Shown in pieces: positions 1 to 8,959 of a stretch of DNA of 54,264 nt (the stretch's first letter is position 1; each line of letters starts with the position of its first letter). Both the position numbers and the translations under genes were made by a program. Source of the stretch: Nitrosospira briensis (lineage in GTDB: Bacteria; Pseudomonadota; Gammaproteobacteria; Burkholderiales; Nitrosomonadaceae). A model generated the notes under the pieces. That model was not told the DNA's origin. It searched no databases and saw nothing but the letters and a program-made list of their open reading frames with translations. The stretch lies in assembly GCF_900115125.1 (NCBI RefSeq), contig NZ_FOVJ01000011.1:1-54264 (forward strand), given 5' to 3'.

Positions 1-61
1 GCGATTCCACAACCCAAGAAAAAGAAGGCAGCTGGAAATGCGTCAACGGCATGCTTTAGGC

Positions 62-688
62 TTAACCATCCGTCCGTGAAAATGGGGCAAAACCCTCTGA
101 ACCCTTCGCCAGATCCACGGGCATGTACCATTCGTAAGCGTTGTTGTTCAGGCTGACCATGGAGCCTACTCCCTTCAATATTGCCTTTGGCTCGCTGGTT
201 GGAAAATAGGTGGAATAAGGCCGAAGCATCCCCAAGTCTGTGATCTGGATCAGAACAATTTTGTCGATGCCGTATTTTTGCTTCAGTGGCGAAAAGTCTT
301 TCTCGGCGATGTCCGTGTCTCTGCCGCTGTAATCGGGCAGCTTTTCGATATCCAGGTCCTCAGGGATCACGATTACATTGGAACCCTTTTTTCGTAGTAA
401 TTCAGCCAGGTCGTCCTCGATTTTCGGTAGATCCTCATGCGGCAACGTCCGTGTGTAATCGATAAGCGAGGAATTGGCCATGGCCGCGGCAGCGATACAT
501 AGCAAACAGCTAGCTCCCGTGAGTTGCATGTCCACTTTTGGCAGTGGCGTCATGGCGACACCAACCCGATGGGTTTTTGAGACTAATGTGTTTTCAGAAA
601 GAGAAAGAGGCCGCTGGGGCGTAGCACAACCAGTGAGGATCAAAGCAGCTGCAATGAGAATGGGAGCAAAAAACGATTTATTTCGCAT
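62..688 (-). CDS. Putative lipoprotein of unknown function
   Basis: A 208-residue protein that begins with a basic n-region and a hydrophobic stretch ending in the lipobox LTGC (Cys21), so it should be exported and lipid-anchored. A second hydrophobic, Cys-containing patch (about residues 56-71, with SCLLCIAAAAMA) follows; then comes a soluble domain (residues 85-195) with a VIVIPEDLDIEKLPDY segment and an IDKIVLIQITDLGM strand. I do not recognise the family. It lies 125 nt downstream of another lipoprotein gene on the same strand, so the two probably share a transcript. The Shine-Dalgarno match is weak. The C-terminus (FSRTDG) runs close to the window edge and I could not confirm that this is the natural end of the family. 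Lipoprotein assignment is solid; function is unknown. Confidence 0.75.
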   Translation of the reverse strand: MRNKSFFAPILIAAALILTGCATPQRPLSLSENTLVSKTHRVGVAMTPLPKVDMQLTGASCLLCIAAAAMANSSLIDYTRTLPHEDLPKIEDDLAELLRKKGSNVIVIPEDLDIEKLPDYSGRDTDIAEKDFSPLKQKYGIDKIVLIQITDLGMLRPYSTYFPTSEPKAILKGVGSMVSLNNNAYEWYMPVDLAKGSEGFAPFSRTDG

Positions 689-792
689 GATTTTTCGATG
701 TAGGATAGTTAAAGGCTGAATTCAAATTTTTTCGGAAATGCCCCAGGAACATTACTTTTTTAATAAAAGAAAAACTTCAAAGCTGAATGATG

Positions 793-811
793 GATGTCTA
801 TTAAAGACATC
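793..811. other. Stem-loop between two lipoprotein genes
   Basis: A perfect 7-bp inverted repeat, GATGTCT / AGACATC with loop ATTAA, lies just beyond the stop codon of the minus-strand lipoprotein gene. No T-run follows on the minus strand, so it is more likely an mRNA-stabilising or processing hairpin than a terminator. Confidence 0.4.
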
Positions 812-813
812 AG

Positions 814-1215
814 TTATTTCTTTATTGTCGTCACCTGATCGATCCGATCATTCTGGTCATACGAAACCTCGAATGCCATTTCGTCGCCGCTAAAGACAGC
901 TTCCGTTGGGGTGCCAACCACCTCCCATAAGCCCAGGGTCATCACATCGGCTGCTCCATGGAAAAGCGCTCTGCCAGCTTTTGCACCAGTGCTGTAACCT
1001 TGGACGAACTTGAAAATTTCGTATTTCCTCCCGTTTCTTATCTCACTCATGGCAGGGGCGCCAAACTCTCCCAGAAGCATGACCCGAGGAGTACCTATCT
1101 GGAATAAACCAACATTCTTCTTGTCGGGCTGCTTCGCCGCCATGAAGACTGAACACCCGGAGCTAAAAACCAATGCAAGCATGCAAACAAAGGCAGTCCA
1201 GTTTCTTGAGATCAT
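814..1215 (-). CDS. Small putative lipoprotein
   Basis: A 133-residue protein with an N-terminal signal and the lipobox SSGC (Cys21), so a predicted lipoprotein. The mature part has a short strand-rich domain (GLFQIGTPRVMLLGEFGAP), a glycine/alanine-rich segment around residues 75-95 (GYSTGAKAGRALFHGAADV), and a C-terminal strand ending DQVTTIKK. The GTPRxxLLxxFGxP start recalls small OmlA/BamE-like lipoproteins, but I cannot assign it to that family. The start is supported by an AAGGGG sequence a few bases upstream. It lies upstream of the other lipoprotein gene and 59 nt downstream of the TGA-interrupted Cys/Gly reading frame on the same strand, suggesting a three-part transcript. Function unknown. 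Confidence 0.75.
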   Translation of the reverse strand: MISRNWTAFVCMLALVFSSGCSVFMAAKQPDKKNVGLFQIGTPRVMLLGEFGAPAMSEIRNGRKYEIFKFVQGYSTGAKAGRALFHGAADVMTLGLWEVVGTPTEAVFSGDEMAFEVSYDQNDRIDQVTTIKK

Positions 1216-1274
1216 TGCTTTTCCCCTTATTTAAGTTGATCTAAGTAGTTGTATTTCCATGAACCTAAATGCTA

Positions 1275-1361
1275 TTAACCGCCACCGCATCCCCCGCCAC
1301 ATCCTCCGCTCCCACAGGCTCAAGTGGCATGGGTTGCGCTTCTCTTTTGTGGCTGATACAT
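1275..1361 (-). other. Short Cys/Gly-rich reading frame with in-frame TGA
   Basis: On the minus strand a strong Shine-Dalgarno sequence (AAAGGAG, six bases before ATG at 1361) opens a frame reading MYQPQKRSATHAT, then TGA (1322-1320), then in the same frame ACGSGGCGGGCGGG and TAA. The second half has three Cys in glycine, typical of metal-binding or modified peptide tails. A one-base change from TGT or TGC to TGA would explain the stop, giving a 28-residue peptide with a CxC pair. Other options are a true 13-residue leader peptide, or UGA recoding as selenocysteine. I see no convincing hairpin directly after the TGA, so recoding is only a possibility. It is the first reading frame of the minus-strand lipoprotein cluster. 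Confidence 0.4.
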
Positions 1362-1665
1362 ATCGTTCTCCTTTAGAATTGAGAGTGCCTCCCCAGGCCT
1401 GGTCGTCAGTTTGGACAAAAAGTATCCATGACTCGGATTGAGGTATTACACGCCGGAACGAATATCCGGAAAAGCGCAGGAATAAGTAAGCCAGCTACGC
1501 AGAATTGCGTAGACGCTTGCCGGCGCCAGCTGGTGCTGCCAATGAGAGGGAAACCGCTTTCCGGGCAAAACAGATAACGAAAAAAGAAAGAAAAGCGTAA
1601 ATGTATGCAGCCCACCTACGCAGCGCGATGGATTCGCACGCGTCTGCTTCGCGCATAATGGAACC
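1362..1665. other. Divergent intergenic region
   Basis: This 304-bp region separates the minus-strand lipoprotein cluster from the plus-strand kinase cluster, so it should carry both promoters. No convincing protein gene was found. It contains an 18-bp inverted repeat at 1495-1512 and a second copy of its half-site at 1616-1623, and becomes A-rich at about 1573-1602. I could not identify a clear -35/-10 pair on either strand. Confidence 0.5.
1495..1512. promoter_or_regulatory. Inverted repeat, candidate response-regulator site
   Basis: CTACGCAGAATTGCGTAG is an inverted repeat with 7-bp arms and a 4-bp centre. Read as TACGCAG-AA-TTGCGTA it has the 7-2-7 geometry known for NarL-type (LuxR-family) response regulators. 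CTACGCAG recurs at 1616-1623, 43 bp before the kinase start, and a TGCGTA half-site lies at 5249-5254 before the GRDP-like gene. The natural candidate ligand is the LuxR-type regulator encoded at 2997-3644. The repeat is seen directly; binding is inference. Confidence 0.35.
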
Positions 1666-3015
1666 ATGAAGCTCCGGCGAAAACTTATCTTGCTGGCCCT
1701 GGTGCCGCTTGTACTGGTGCTCTGCACGGTCGCCCTCATGGTCAATCACCAGTCGGCCGAACTGGCCAGAGCGCAGCGCGACGTGATCGAACCAGCGTAT
1801 CTCGCCAGCAAGCAGGACGAGCTCAGGAGCTACCTGATGCTGGCGCAGCATGCCATTGCCCCGCTTTATGGATCAGGCCGCACGGACGAAGCTACATTGT
1901 CGGAGGCAAAGGCCATCCTGCATCGGCTGGATTATGGAAATGACGGCTATTTTTTCGTGTACGACCTGCAGGGAACCTTGCTCGTGCACTCCCGCCCGGA
2001 GCTGATCGGAATAAACCGCCTGGATTACCGCGACATCAATGGCCACCCCATCGCCGAGATGGTGATCAGGAAGGCACGCGAGGGCGGAGGATTTGTCCAG
2101 TATGCGACAGAAAAACCTTCCACCAGCAAACCCGCCGCCAAGCTTACCTATGCCGTTCTTCTCCCCAACTGGGGATGGGTGCTGGGCACGGGTATTTACC
2201 TGGATGATGTCCAGAGCGTACTTGCGAAGGTGAACGAACAGGTGGCAGTCAACAACTACGACACCCTCCTGTGGATAGGGGTGTCTGCATCCCTCGGCAT
2301 GGCGGCCATCATCGTCTGCGGCCTGATGCTGAACATCAGGGAGCGGCGGGCGGGACAAGAAGAAGAGCGCAGCCGGGTTGCAAGCGAACTGCATGAAGGC
2401 ATCTGTCAGCGGCTGGTCGCAGCGAAGCTACACACCGCAACCGGCCTCGTTCAGCTCGCGGGCGTGCCGCCCCCCTATATCGCGGCGCAAGCCACGTTTC
2501 GGTACCTGGAGAGAGATTTGAAAGATGTCCTGCGGGAGACGCGGGAAATCGCGCGTGGGCTGCACCCGATGATTCTGAAGGACCTTGGGCTGCCGGCAGC
2601 GCTGCGGCAGCTCGCCAGCGATATGGCAAATGAGACAACCTCCATCCGCTTCTGCAGCCGTGGTCCGGTCGGAGGGCTTCCCGATGACCCCAGCCTTGCC
2701 CTCTATCGTCTCGCCCAGGAATGCTTGTCCAACATCAAGCGGCATTCCCAGGCCAGCAGGGCGATATTGCGGTTGGCAGGGCACGGGCAGGCCGTGCGGC
2801 TTACCGTATGGGACAATGGCATCGGCTTCGATCCAAATTGCATGACCAGCGATCGTACACGCGGAGCGGGTCTGCGCAACATGAAAGCCCGCGTGGAAGA
2901 GGCAGGCGGCCGACTTACCATTACCTCGATACGGGGAAGCACGAAGGTGACGGCCACCATTCCCCGGCCCTTTTTACAACGACTGATACCCTCATCATGC
3001 TCAACCTCCCCATAA
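1666..3015 (+). CDS. Cache-domain sensor histidine kinase (copy 1)
   Basis: A 449-residue membrane kinase. A transmembrane helix (about 8-26) and a second one (about 202-222) bracket a periplasmic single-Cache domain (40-185) with the sCache_2 signatures YFFVYDLQG, GGGFVQY and WGWVLGTGIYLDDV. The HisKA_3-type dimerisation/phosphoacceptor region follows (ELHEGICQ, phosphorylatable His243), then a HATPase domain with an N-box (QECLSNIKRH), DNGIGF (383-388) and a glycine loop (RGAGLRNM). Such kinases autophosphorylate and signal to a LuxR-family regulator. Cache domains of this class usually bind small organic acids; the ligand here is unknown. The 3' end overlaps the regulator gene by 19 nt. 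It is a tandem duplicate of the kinase at 3743-5131. ATG start; Shine-Dalgarno weak. Confidence 0.9.
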   Translation: MKLRRKLILLALVPLVLVLCTVALMVNHQSAELARAQRDVIEPAYLASKQDELRSYLMLAQHAIAPLYGSGRTDEATLSEAKAILHRLDYGNDGYFFVYDLQGTLLVHSRPELIGINRLDYRDINGHPIAEMVIRKAREGGGFVQYATEKPSTSKPAAKLTYAVLLPNWGWVLGTGIYLDDVQSVLAKVNEQVAVNNYDTLLWIGVSASLGMAAIIVCGLMLNIRERRAGQEEERSRVASELHEGICQRLVAAKLHTATGLVQLAGVPPPYIAAQATFRYLERDLKDVLRETREIARGLHPMILKDLGLPAALRQLASDMANETTSIRFCSRGPVGGLPDDPSLALYRLAQECLSNIKRHSQASRAILRLAGHGQAVRLTVWDNGIGFDPNCMTSDRTRGAGLRNMKARVEEAGGRLTITSIRGSTKVTATIPRPFLQRLIPSSCSTSP

Positions 3016-3644
3016 AGATACTGATTGTGGATGATCACCCCGTATTCCGTTACGGCATAAGGGCGCTGCTCGAAACCCAGATCTGCTTCAAGGTGGTGGC
3101 TGAAGCCGGGAGCGCAAAGGAAGCAGTGGACCATTTGGAGAAAACGGATATCGACCTTGTGCTGCTGGATATCAGCATGCCGGATACGGACGGCATCGAA
3201 TTGACTTCCCAGCTTCGAGCCCCTTATCCACGGCTCGCCATACTCATATTAACGCTGCATGAAGAGGACCAGTATGTCCGCCAGGCAGTAGCGGCAGGAG
3301 CGAATGGATACCTGGTAAAGACCGCTGACCCTGGTCATATCTTTAAAGCGATTCATATGGTCGCCGCTGCCAGGAAAGGCGTTATTCCAGAGAACTTCCG
3401 ACCCGAACTGCTGCTTAGCCTGAGCGAACGGCGAGTGTTGTGGCTCACCGGCCACCGGGAATACGATACCGCGAGGATTGCATCCAGAATGGGTATAGTC
3501 GAGGCCACCGTGCACACCCATCGGCATAATATCTGGCAGAAGCTGAAGGCGGTTCTTCCTGAAGCGGAAACGAGCAATCCCAATCTGCTGGTCATTCTCG
3601 GCGTGGAGTACCGGCAGCGATGCCCCGAGTACCCCTCGGAATGA
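2997..3644 (+). CDS. LuxR/NarL-family response regulator
   Basis: A 215-residue two-domain regulator. The receiver domain has the acidic pair DD (12-13), the phosphoacceptor Asp58 in LLDISMPD, the conserved Thr in ILTL, and Lys in YLVKTA. The C-terminal helix-turn-helix (about 140-190) keeps the LuxR pattern in LSERRVLWL, RIASRMGI, ATVHTH and IWQKL. It is somewhat divergent: the usual LTxRExEVL opening is changed. I chose the ATG at 2997 because MLNLPIKILIVDDHP is the normal receiver start; an in-frame upstream extension would lie inside the kinase gene. It overlaps kinase copy 1 by 19 nt, implying translational coupling, and lies 98 nt before kinase copy 2, so both kinases may feed this one regulator. 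Confidence 0.9.
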   Translation: MLNLPIKILIVDDHPVFRYGIRALLETQICFKVVAEAGSAKEAVDHLEKTDIDLVLLDISMPDTDGIELTSQLRAPYPRLAILILTLHEEDQYVRQAVAAGANGYLVKTADPGHIFKAIHMVAAARKGVIPENFRPELLLSLSERRVLWLTGHREYDTARIASRMGIVEATVHTHRHNIWQKLKAVLPEAETSNPNLLVILGVEYRQRCPEYPSE

Positions 3645-3742
3645 ACTTTGCCATCAAAGACAGGCGTGGCATTTTATCCTTGCAGTACTCCTCATCCTTG
3701 CTCTCAGATGCCTGATCCTTCGCCTGCGCTGACGGAGCGGGC

Positions 3743-5131
3743 GTGAAGCTGCGCAAAAAAATCTTCCTGCTGGCCCTGGCGCCACTTGTACTGGTACTGT
3801 GCATGATCGCCGTCATGGTCAATCACCAGTCGGTCGAGCTGGCCAGGGCGCAGCGCGAAGTGATCGAGCCGACGTACCTTGCAAGTAAGGAAGGCGAGCT
3901 CAGGAGCTACCTGATGCTGGCGCAGCATGCCATTGCCCCTCTTTATGATTCAGGCCGCATGGACGAGGCAGCAAAAGCGGAAGCCAAAGCCATTCTCTCC
4001 CGCATGGATTATGGGGAAGACGGTTATTTTTTCGTGTACGACCTGCAGGGGATCCTGCTCGTGCACCCGCGCACTCCCGAGCGGGTCGGAACGAACCGGC
4101 TCGATTATCGCGACATCAACGGATTTCCTCATGTCCAGCACCTCATCGCGCACGGACGCGAGGGCGGCGGCTTTGTCAGATACGTCATCGAAAAGCCGTC
4201 CACCGGAAAACCCGCGCTCAAGCTCACCTATGTCACGCCGCTGCCAAAATGGGGATGGCTCCTCTGCACCGGCATCTATCTCGAGGATGTGGAATATGTG
4301 CTGGCAGGAGTGGACACGCAGGTGACCGGCAACAATCGCGACACGATGCGCTGGATAGGGAGCATCGCCTTTCTGGGAATAGGGGTTATCATTTTTTCCG
4401 GCCTGATGCTGAACATCAGGGAGCGCCAGGCGGGACAGGAAGAAGAGCGCAATCGGGTTGCAATCGAACTGCACGACAGCATCTGCCAGCAGCTGCTTTC
4501 CCTTAGATATCAGGTTGAAGCAATGGGAATCAGGCTGCTGGAAATACCCGCCCAATTCGCCGTCGCGGAAAATCCGTTCAAGCGCATTAGCGCGGAACTG
4601 GCCAATATCCTGGGCGAGGTCCGGGAAACCGGTCGCGGGCTGCACCCGATGATCCTCAAGGACCTCGGACTGCCGGCAGCGCTGCGGCAGCTTGCGCAGG
4701 ACATGGAAAATGAGACAACCTCCATCCGCTTCCGCAACCGGGGCCTAGTCGGCGGATTGCCTGGTGACACCAGCTTTGTCTTCTATCGTCTCGCCCAGGA
4801 ATGCCTGTCCAACGTCAAGCGGCATTCCCAGGCCAGCAGGGCCGCAGTGCGCCTGGCAGGGGACCGGAAGTCGGTGCGCCTCATCGTATGGGACAATGGC
4901 ATCGGCTTCGATCCGAATTGCATGACCGCCGGGCACTCACGCGGAGCAGGTCTGCACAACATGAAAGCCCGCGTGGAAGAGGCAGGCGGCCGGCTGACGA
5001 TTACCTCGATGCCGGGAAACACGAAGGTGACCGCCACTATTCCCCGCCTTTTTTGCAACGCTTCCTCCCCCTCCATGACAAGCGATCTTCCTATTAGGAC
5101 ACTGGCGCGCACAGTACAGTTCGGGCTTTGA
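3743..5131 (+). CDS. Cache-domain sensor histidine kinase (copy 2)
   Basis: A 462-residue paralogue of the kinase at 1666-3015 with the same plan: transmembrane helix, single Cache domain (YFFVYDLQG, GGGFVRY, WGWLLCTGIYLEDV), second helix, HisKA_3 box (ELHDSICQQ, His244) and HATPase domain (QECLSNVKRH, DNGIGF, RGAGLHNM). The membrane, sensor and ATPase parts are nearly the same as copy 1, also at DNA level: 4961-4992 repeats 2881-2912 exactly. About 40 residues after the phosphoacceptor His differ strongly. GTG start at 3743, aligned with the MKLR start of copy 1. No second regulator follows, so it probably shares the one encoded upstream. The last 25 or so residues differ from copy 1 and are probably unstructured. 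Confidence 0.9.
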   Translation: MKLRKKIFLLALAPLVLVLCMIAVMVNHQSVELARAQREVIEPTYLASKEGELRSYLMLAQHAIAPLYDSGRMDEAAKAEAKAILSRMDYGEDGYFFVYDLQGILLVHPRTPERVGTNRLDYRDINGFPHVQHLIAHGREGGGFVRYVIEKPSTGKPALKLTYVTPLPKWGWLLCTGIYLEDVEYVLAGVDTQVTGNNRDTMRWIGSIAFLGIGVIIFSGLMLNIRERQAGQEEERNRVAIELHDSICQQLLSLRYQVEAMGIRLLEIPAQFAVAENPFKRISAELANILGEVRETGRGLHPMILKDLGLPAALRQLAQDMENETTSIRFRNRGLVGGLPGDTSFVFYRLAQECLSNVKRHSQASRAAVRLAGDRKSVRLIVWDNGIGFDPNCMTAGHSRGAGLHNMKARVEEAGGRLTITSMPGNTKVTATIPRLFCNASSPSMTSDLPIRTLARTVQFGL

Positions 5132-5381
5132 GAAACCTTTCTCCAGACCAGCTCTACAGCTAGCTCTGCCCCGGACAAAGCCCGACCTCTCCCGATCCTT
5201 GCTACTTACAGCACCCCCGGTATTTGTGATCTCCCTCCTGCATAAACCTGCGTAAGGAAGCTACACAATCTTATGCTTACCAACGATTTCCACCCGGCGA
5301 ATACTTGATTCTGTCCCCACAAACTCAGATTGGCTGAGACTTACCTGCGCCGATCATCACATTCACGACAGGAGGTGGATC

Positions 5382-6122
5382 ATGGATACTCAGGAAAATT
5401 CATGCACGAACAGGGACGTTTTGGCAGTGCCACCACTGGACAGCCCGAAACAGGAACTGGCATTCTACGACCTGCTCTGGCTGATCGTTGGCGGCGGCTT
5501 TCTCCTGTCCCTGATATGGGACTCGTGGCTTCTGCTGGTTGCCTTGGTTTTCTCTGTTTACTGGTACCTCCGCTCGCGACAGGAGGCGCAGCGGACGAGA
5601 TTCCTCCGGGCGTATGAATTTCCCGCTCCTGTCAGGGAGCGGGTGAGGAAGCGCTATCCTCACCTGGCGGAGGAGCAATTGTCCCTGGTCATGCTAGGGC
5701 TGCGGCAATACTTCATATTATGTAATGTCGCGGCAGGTGGCAGGGTGTCGATGCCCTCTCAGGTGGTGGACGCGGCTTGGCACGAGTTCATTCTGTTCAC
5801 GCGCGAATATGCCGACTTCTGCAACAAGGGGCTGAATCGCTTCCTGCATCATGTGCCGGCTAACGGGGCATCTACAGCGGCGGTGTCACCCAATGGAGCT
5901 AATGCAGAGATGAAGACAACATGGGGGCTTGCCTGCAAATGGGAAGGGATCGACCCCAAGAAACCGGAGCGGCTGCCGTTCTTGTTCGAAATCGACGCAA
6001 GATTGCTCATTCCCGACGGATTCTGGCATTCCCTCGACAATGACTACGCGACGGATGGCGATCAGGCAAACGAGGGCGGAGAGGGCGGCGGTTGCGGCTG
6101 TGGCGGATGTGACGGTGGCTGA
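5382..6122 (+). CDS. GRDP-like membrane protein with Cys/Gly tail
   Basis: A 246-residue protein. Two close hydrophobic segments (about 29-62) form a membrane hairpin. The soluble part contains the WH motif region PSQVVDAAWHEFILFTREY, typical of the glycine-rich-domain (GRDP-like, DUF1399-related) family, whose function is unknown. The chain ends in a flexible segment rich in Gly, Asp and Cys (GGEGGGCGCGGCDGG), a likely metal-binding or disordered tail. A good Shine-Dalgarno (AGGAGGTG) precedes ATG 5382. It stands alone after the kinase cluster with a 250-bp gap that holds one TGCGTA half-site (5249-5254) like that in the palindrome at 1495. Family assignment is moderately sure; function unknown. 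Confidence 0.75.
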   Translation: MDTQENSCTNRDVLAVPPLDSPKQELAFYDLLWLIVGGGFLLSLIWDSWLLLVALVFSVYWYLRSRQEAQRTRFLRAYEFPAPVRERVRKRYPHLAEEQLSLVMLGLRQYFILCNVAAGGRVSMPSQVVDAAWHEFILFTREYADFCNKGLNRFLHHVPANGASTAAVSPNGANAEMKTTWGLACKWEGIDPKKPERLPFLFEIDARLLIPDGFWHSLDNDYATDGDQANEGGEGGGCGCGGCDGG

Positions 6123-6163
6123 GGAGCAGGTCAGGTTGTTGTAAATCTCTCGATCGGTTTTGT

Positions 6164-8959
6164 TCAGCGACTTTTCGGGTTATCCAGTTTTAACAACTGC
6201 GCTCTCAGTTTACCCAGCACGGTGCAAAAATTGGCAAGCCTTTCTTTTTCCTGTTCCACCACCTTGGCGGGGGCGCGTCCAACAAAGTTTTCATTCGCAA
6301 GCTTGCTTTCCGCCTTAGTCATTTCTCCTTTGACCTGGGCAATTTCCTTGGTCAGCCGGGCGCGTTCGTCATCCACATTTACTTCGATTTTCAGCATCAA
6401 GCTGTATTCGCCGATGACTGCGACGGGCGCCTCCACGGGCGGCAAGCCGTTTTGCAGGATTTCCACGCCCGACAGTTTAGCCAGTGCCATCAGGTAGGGC
6501 GAAAAGTCAGTGAGCGCTTGCTCGTCCCCGACAACAAGCAGCGGCACCCTTAATGCCGGGGATAGATTCATTTCGCCCCGCAGCGCCCGGCAGGCATCGA
6601 TTACTTCCTTTAGCGCAACGATACGCCGGGTTGCATCTTCATTGATCTTCCCCGGATCAGCCTGGGGATACGGCTGCAACATGATGCTCGCCCCCTGCCT
6701 GCCGGCAAGCGGCGCGACGCTTTGCCACAATTCTTCGGTAATGAACGGGATAATGGGATGGGCAAGCCGTAGTGTCGTCTCAAGTACTCTTGCCAGAGTG
6801 CGGCGGGTGGCCCGCTGTACTGCATCATTGCCGTTGTTCAACTGCACCTTGGCAAACTCCAGGTACCAGTCACAGTACTCGTCCCAGACGAATTCATATA
6901 TTTCGCGAGCCGCAATATCGAAGCGGTAATCGTGATACGCCTGCGCTACTGCGGTTTCCGCCACCTGCAAGCGGCTGATAATCCACTCGTCCGCATCGGA
7001 ATATTTTGCTGGCATCGAGTCTATCAAACCCGTGTCTTTTCCCTCGCAGTTCATCAATACATAGCGCGAGGCGTTCCACAGCTTGTTACAGAAATTTCGA
7101 TAGCCTTCGCAACGCTGCATATCGAATTTGATATCGCGACCGTGGGAGGCGAGACTGGCGAAAGTGAAGCGCAGTGCATCCGCGCCAAATGCGGGAATTC
7201 CGTCCGGAAAATGCCTTCGCGTTATTTTCTCGATAGACCCCGTCTGCCGGGGGTTCATAAGGCCGGTGGTGCGCTTGGAAATAAGATCCTGCAAAGTAAT
7301 GCCATCGATGAGATCAAGGGGGTCGAGCACATTACCCTTGGATTTACTCATCTTGTGACCCTCTGCATCCCGTATCAGCCCGGTTATATAGACTTCCCTG
7401 AACGGTATCTTCCCGGTGAAGTACAGCGACATCATCACCATTCGCGCTACCCAGAAGAAAATGATATCGAATCCGGTGATCAGAACTGATGTGGGCAAAA
7501 AAGTGGGAAGTTCCGGTGTTTCTTCAGGCCAGCCAAGCGTGGAGAATGGCCACAACGCGGATGAAAACCATGTATCGAGGACATCCTCGTCCTGCACGAG
7601 CTTGCGCTCGCCGGCCAGCCGTTGCGCCTCCTCCTGACTATGTGCGACAAAAATGTTGTTGTCCTCGTCATACCAGGCCGGAATCCTGTGTCCCCACCAC
7701 AATTGGCGCGAGATGCACCAGTCCTGGATATTTTCGAGCCATTGGTTGTAAACATGGCTCCAGTTTTCCGGAATGAATTTCACTTCGCCGCTCGCCACGA
7801 CTTCCAGCCCACGTTTCGCCAGCCCATCCATCGCGACATACCATTGGTCTGTCAGCATGGGCTCGATGACCGTATGGGTGCGGTCTCCGCGCGGAACCAT
7901 CAGCTTGTGGGGCTTGGTGTCAACCAGCAGACCTTGATTTTGCAGATCGGAGATTATTTTCTTGCGGGCCTCGAAACGATCCAGCCCCTGATACTCTACA
8001 GGGGCCAGGTCGTTTATCTTGCCATCCAGCGAGAGTATGTTGAGCGGAACGAGTTTGTGCCGCTGCCCTACCTGATAGTCATTGAAATCATGCGCAGGTG
8101 TGATTTTCACACAGCCCGTGCCGAATGCCGGATCGGCGTAGTCGTCGGCAATTACCGGGATGCTTCGTTCGCATAGGGGTAGGCGGACATGGCGTCCGAT
8201 CAGGTGCCGGTAGCGCGGATCATCTGGATGCACAGCGATCGCCATATCGCCCAACATGGTTTCAGGCCGGGTGGTGGCCACAATCAATCCTTCTGACCCC
8301 ATTCCATCCGGGTCTGCCCCGGTAGTCTTCTCAAGCGGGTAGAGAATATGCCAGAGAGAGCCTTCTTCCTCCACAGATATCACTTCCAGATCGGATACCG
8401 CGGTCTGCAGTACCGGGTCCCAGTTCACCAGGCGCTTACCGCGATAGATGAGGCCATCGCGGTAGAGCCGCACGAAAACTTCAGTAACGGCTTGCGATAG
8501 CCCCGCATCCATGGTGAAACGTTCGCGCGACCAGTCGCAGGAAGCGCCTAATCGCCTCATCTGCCGGCTGATAGTGGAGCCCGATTCCGCCTTCCATTGC
8601 CACACACGTTCAAGGAATGCTTCCCGCCCCAGGCTGCGCCGGTCGATGTCCTGTTGATCCAATTGCCGCTCTACCACAATCTGTGTTGCAATCCCGGCGT
8701 GATCCGTACCCGGTTGCCAGAGTGTGTTGTCGCCGCGCATGCGATGATAGCGCGTGAGCGCATCCATCAAAGTATGCTGAAAAGCATGCCCCATATGCAG
8801 CGTGCCTGTCACATTGGGCGGTGGCAGCATAATGCAGTAAGCATGGGTGTTGTCCGCCGCGGTCTTGCCGGGCATGGGCTTGAAATAGCCGCCGGATTCC
8901 CATCGCGAATACCAGCGGCCTTCAATCGTGCGGGGGTTAAAGCTTTTCTCTAGTTCCAT
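6164..8959 (-). CDS. valS: Valyl-tRNA synthetase
   Basis: A 931-residue class I synthetase that charges tRNA-Val and edits mischarged threonine. The HIGH-type motif is HMGH (55-58) within [15 protein letters not shown], and the KMSKS loop is at 536-540. The editing (CP1) domain spans about 195-365 with the usual [11 protein letters not shown]. The C-terminal part carries the anticodon-binding helical domain and ends in the coiled-coil arm ([20 protein letters not shown]). Length is normal for a bacterial ValRS. It is the last gene of the minus-strand pepA-holC-unknown-valS series, separated from the unknown gene by 312 bp, so it may have its own promoter. Confidence 0.97.
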   Translation of the reverse strand: MELEKSFNPRTIEGRWYSRWESGGYFKPMPGKTAADNTHAYCIMLPPPNVTGTLHMGHAFQHTLMDALTRYHRMRGDNTLWQPGTDHAGIATQIVVERQLDQQDIDRRSLGREAFLERVWQWKAESGSTISRQMRRLGASCDWSRERFTMDAGLSQAVTEVFVRLYRDGLIYRGKRLVNWDPVLQTAVSDLEVISVEEEGSLWHILYPLEKTTGADPDGMGSEGLIVATTRPETMLGDMAIAVHPDDPRYRHLIGRHVRLPLCERSIPVIADDYADPAFGTGCVKITPAHDFNDYQVGQRHKLVPLNILSLDGKINDLAPVEYQGLDRFEARKKIISDLQNQGLLVDTKPHKLMVPRGDRTHTVIEPMLTDQWYVAMDGLAKRGLEVVASGEVKFIPENWSHVYNQWLENIQDWCISRQLWWGHRIPAWYDEDNNIFVAHSQEEAQRLAGERKLVQDEDVLDTWFSSALWPFSTLGWPEETPELPTFLPTSVLITGFDIIFFWVARMVMMSLYFTGKIPFREVYITGLIRDAEGHKMSKSKGNVLDPLDLIDGITLQDLISKRTTGLMNPRQTGSIEKITRRHFPDGIPAFGADALRFTFASLASHGRDIKFDMQRCEGYRNFCNKLWNASRYVLMNCEGKDTGLIDSMPAKYSDADEWIISRLQVAETAVAQAYHDYRFDIAAREIYEFVWDEYCDWYLEFAKVQLNNGNDAVQRATRRTLARVLETTLRLAHPIIPFITEELWQSVAPLAGRQGASIMLQPYPQADPGKINEDATRRIVALKEVIDACRALRGEMNLSPALRVPLLVVGDEQALTDFSPYLMALAKLSGVEILQNGLPPVEAPVAVIGEYSLMLKIEVNVDDERARLTKEIAQVKGEMTKAESKLANENFVGRAPAKVVEQEKERLANFCTVLGKLRAQLLKLDNPKSR

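Noticed and set aside
1259-1441. 60-codon plus-strand frame across the lipoprotein/kinase gap
   Set aside because: No ribosome-binding site and no protein-like composition; it lies opposite the minus-strand Cys/Gly frame, which has a strong ribosome-binding site.
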